A stretch of 7,421 nt of DNA from Bordetella parapertussis (GTDB taxonomy: Bacteria; Pseudomonadota; Gammaproteobacteria; Burkholderiales; CAIKXV01), in NCBI GenBank assembly GCA_945877995.1, contig CAMDXD010000195.1:1-7421 (forward strand), written 5' to 3'. A program made the position numbers and the translations under genes. The notes under the pieces were generated by a model. That model saw only the letters and a list, made by a program, of their open reading frames with translations. It was not told the origin of the DNA and ran no database searches. Of the stretch, positions 6,114-7,421 are shown one piece after another; positions within the stretch are counted from its first letter, which is position 1; each line of letters begins with the position of its first letter.

Positions 6114-6142
6114 TTCAATCGTCTGCCGGTCGCGCGTAAAAT
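6114..6142 (+). promoter_or_regulatory. Candidate sigma-70 promoter for dnaE
   Basis: A near-consensus -10, TAAAAT at 6137-6142, lies 30 bases before the dnaE ATG. It is paired with a weak -35 in the T-rich patch (TTCAAT 6114-6119, 17-base spacing; TTTCAA one base earlier gives 18). The region is distinctly AT-richer than its surroundings. It implies a short leader of about 20 bases. The -35 is poor, so the -10 carries most of the support. Confidence 0.5.
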
Positions 6143-6171
6143 GATCACCCACCCTGCGACGCCTGCCCCGA

Positions 6172-7421
6172 ATGCCCCAGCCTGCCTTTGTCCATCTGCG
6201 TCTGCACAGCGAGTATTCGGTCAGCGACGGCCTGATGCAGCCGGATGCGGCGCTCGAGCGCGCGAAGGCGCTGGGCATGCCGGCGCTGGCAATCACCGAT
6301 TCGGCGAACCTGTTCGGCCTGATCAAGTTCTACCGCGCGGCGATTTCGCTCGGCGTGAAACCGATTGCCGGTGTGGACATGGTGGTCACCCAGGACGCCG
6401 ATCGCGACCGGGCGACGCGCATGTTGCTGCTCTGCCAGTCGCCAGAGGGCTATCGGCGGCTGTGCGAACTGGTCACCCGCGCCTACCGCGAGAACCAGCA
6501 TCGCGGCCGGCCTGAACTGCGGCGCGAATGGCTCGATGGCGAGGGTGCCGACGGTCTGATCGCGTTCTCCGGTGCACGCAAGGGTGAGATCGGTGCGGCA
6601 CTGCTCGGCGGCAACGTGGTGCTGGCCGAGTCACTGGCCAACGAGTGGGCGGCCCGGTTTCCTGGCCGTTTCTACCTCGAGCTGCAGCGCGCCGGTCATG
6701 CGGACGATGAGCCGCAACTGCGCGCAGCCGCCTCGCTGGCCGCACGGCTCGGCCTGCCGGTGGTGGCGACCCATCCGGTCCAGTTCCTGGATCCGGACGA
6801 CTTCAAGGCACACGAAGCCCGGGTCTGTATCGCCGAGGGCTATTCGCTCGGCGACCAGCGGCGTCCGAAGGACTTCACCGCCGACCAGTACCTGCTGCCG
6901 GCCGAGGAAATGGCCAGGCGCTTCGCCGACCTGCCCTCGGCGCTGGCCAATACGGTCGAGATCGCGAAACGCTGCAACCTCGAGCTCACGCTGGGCAGCA
7001 CGCACCTGCCGCTGTTCCCGACGCCCGACGGCGTGACCCTCGATGATTTCCTGCGCATGGAAGCGCAGCGCGGCCTCGAGGCGCGCATGCAGCTGCTCTA
7101 TCCGCATCCCGAGGAGCGCGAGCGCGAGATGCCGCGCTACCGCGAGCGGCTCGCATTCGAGATCGCCACCATCGTCAAGATGGGTTTCCCCGGCTACTTC
7201 CTGATCGTCGCCGACTTCATCAACTGGGCGAAGCAGAACCGGGTACCGGTCGGTCCGGGCCGGGGGTCGGGGGCCGGGTCGCTGGTCGCCTATTCGCTGT
7301 GCATCACCGACCTCGACCCGCTGCGCTACAACCTGCTGTTCGAACGCTTCCTGAACCCGGAGCGGGTATCGATGCCCGACTTCGACATCGACTTCTGCCA
7401 GGAGGGCCGCGACAGGGTCAT
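6172..7421 (+). CDS. dnaE: DNA polymerase III alpha subunit (3' partial)
   Basis: The frame is open from ATG 6172 to the end of the window, giving 416 codons of a protein of about 1160 aa in E. coli. It is the replicative polymerase catalytic subunit. Residues of about 5-270 are the PHP domain, opening FVHLRLHSEYS and continuing PALAITDSANLFGLIKFY. The palm follows, with G361-S370 (GPGRGSGAGS) and MPDFDIDF, whose D405 and D407 match the first two catalytic aspartates of E. coli alpha (D401, D403). The third lies beyond the window. The PHP metal ligands are degraded as in E. coli: HLRLH has Arg10 where active PHP domains have His, and D43 is followed by Ser44 rather than His. Proofreading therefore probably relies on a separate DnaQ epsilon subunit. 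The start agrees with the E. coli N-terminus; no obvious Shine-Dalgarno precedes it. This is a core gene and marks the end of the accessory region. Confidence 0.97.
   Translation, partial: MPQPAFVHLRLHSEYSVSDGLMQPDAALERAKALGMPALAITDSANLFGLIKFYRAAISLGVKPIAGVDMVVTQDADRDRATRMLLLCQSPEGYRRLCELVTRAYRENQHRGRPELRREWLDGEGADGLIAFSGARKGEIGAALLGGNVVLAESLANEWAARFPGRFYLELQRAGHADDEPQLRAAASLAARLGLPVVATHPVQFLDPDDFKAHEARVCIAEGYSLGDQRRPKDFTADQYLLPAEEMARRFADLPSALANTVEIAKRCNLELTLGSTHLPLFPTPDGVTLDDFLRMEAQRGLEARMQLLYPHPEEREREMPRYRERLAFEIATIVKMGFPGYFLIVADFINWAKQNRVPVGPGRGSGAGSLVAYSLCITDLDPLRYNLLFERFLNPERVSMPDFDIDFCQEGRDRV

Noticed and set aside
6093..6515. A plus-strand 140-codon frame starting before dnaE
   Set aside because: It is a shifted reading of the DnaE PHP domain; the frame starting at 6172 has unambiguous DnaE motifs.
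1..7421. Search by eye for CRISPR arrays, insertion sequences, tRNA/rRNA, toxin-antitoxin or phage-defence genes
   Set aside because: No repeat arrays, terminal inverted repeats, transposase motifs or structured RNA genes were seen. Every substantial frame is explained by a metabolic, transport, envelope or replication gene.

Overview
The window is high-GC DNA with GC-biased codons throughout. It most likely comes from a betaproteobacterium, probably of the Burkholderiales. The evidence is a Bug/TctC-type tricarboxylate-binding protein (a family greatly expanded in that order), a DUF4124 protein beside dnaE, and a DnaE whose PHP domain has lost metal ligands as in E. coli. I cannot assign a genus.

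Layout: (1) 1-984 (+), the 3' part of a MoeA-like gene fused to a C-terminal periplasmic-binding-like domain; its start lies outside the window. (2) 985-1226, an intergenic region with one 8-bp inverted repeat and a strong Shine-Dalgarno site. (3) 1227-2291 and 2307-2963 (+), a tight pair encoding an NAD-type beta-decarboxylating dehydrogenase and an Asp/Glu/hydantoin racemase-superfamily protein that lacks the usual second cysteine. (4) 3112-4152 (+), an exported Bug/TctC solute-binding protein with its own probable promoter. (5) 4153-4292, an intergenic region with a G-quadruplex-type motif and a 15-codon in-frame leader ORF. (6) 4293-5411 (+), a 12-TM MFS transporter. (7) 5425-5985 (-), a convergent exported DUF4124 protein with a charged helical tail. 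(8) 5986-6171, a divergent promoter region. (9) 6172-7421 (+), the first 416 codons of dnaE, which runs off the window.

Working model (inference): genes 3 to 6 look like a small accessory catabolic locus for an organic acid. The Bug protein would capture a carboxylate in the periplasm, the MFS protein could carry a related compound across the membrane, and the dehydrogenase and racemase-like enzyme would process it in the cytoplasm. No TctA/TctB membrane subunits and no regulator are visible. The DUF4124/dnaE side looks like core chromosome. I see no mobile element, CRISPR array, tRNA or rRNA. I do not see a clearly new defence or mobile system. The least explained items are the MoeA-PBP fusion, the altered active-site motifs of the enzyme pair, and the stop codon that separates a basic leader from the MFS start.
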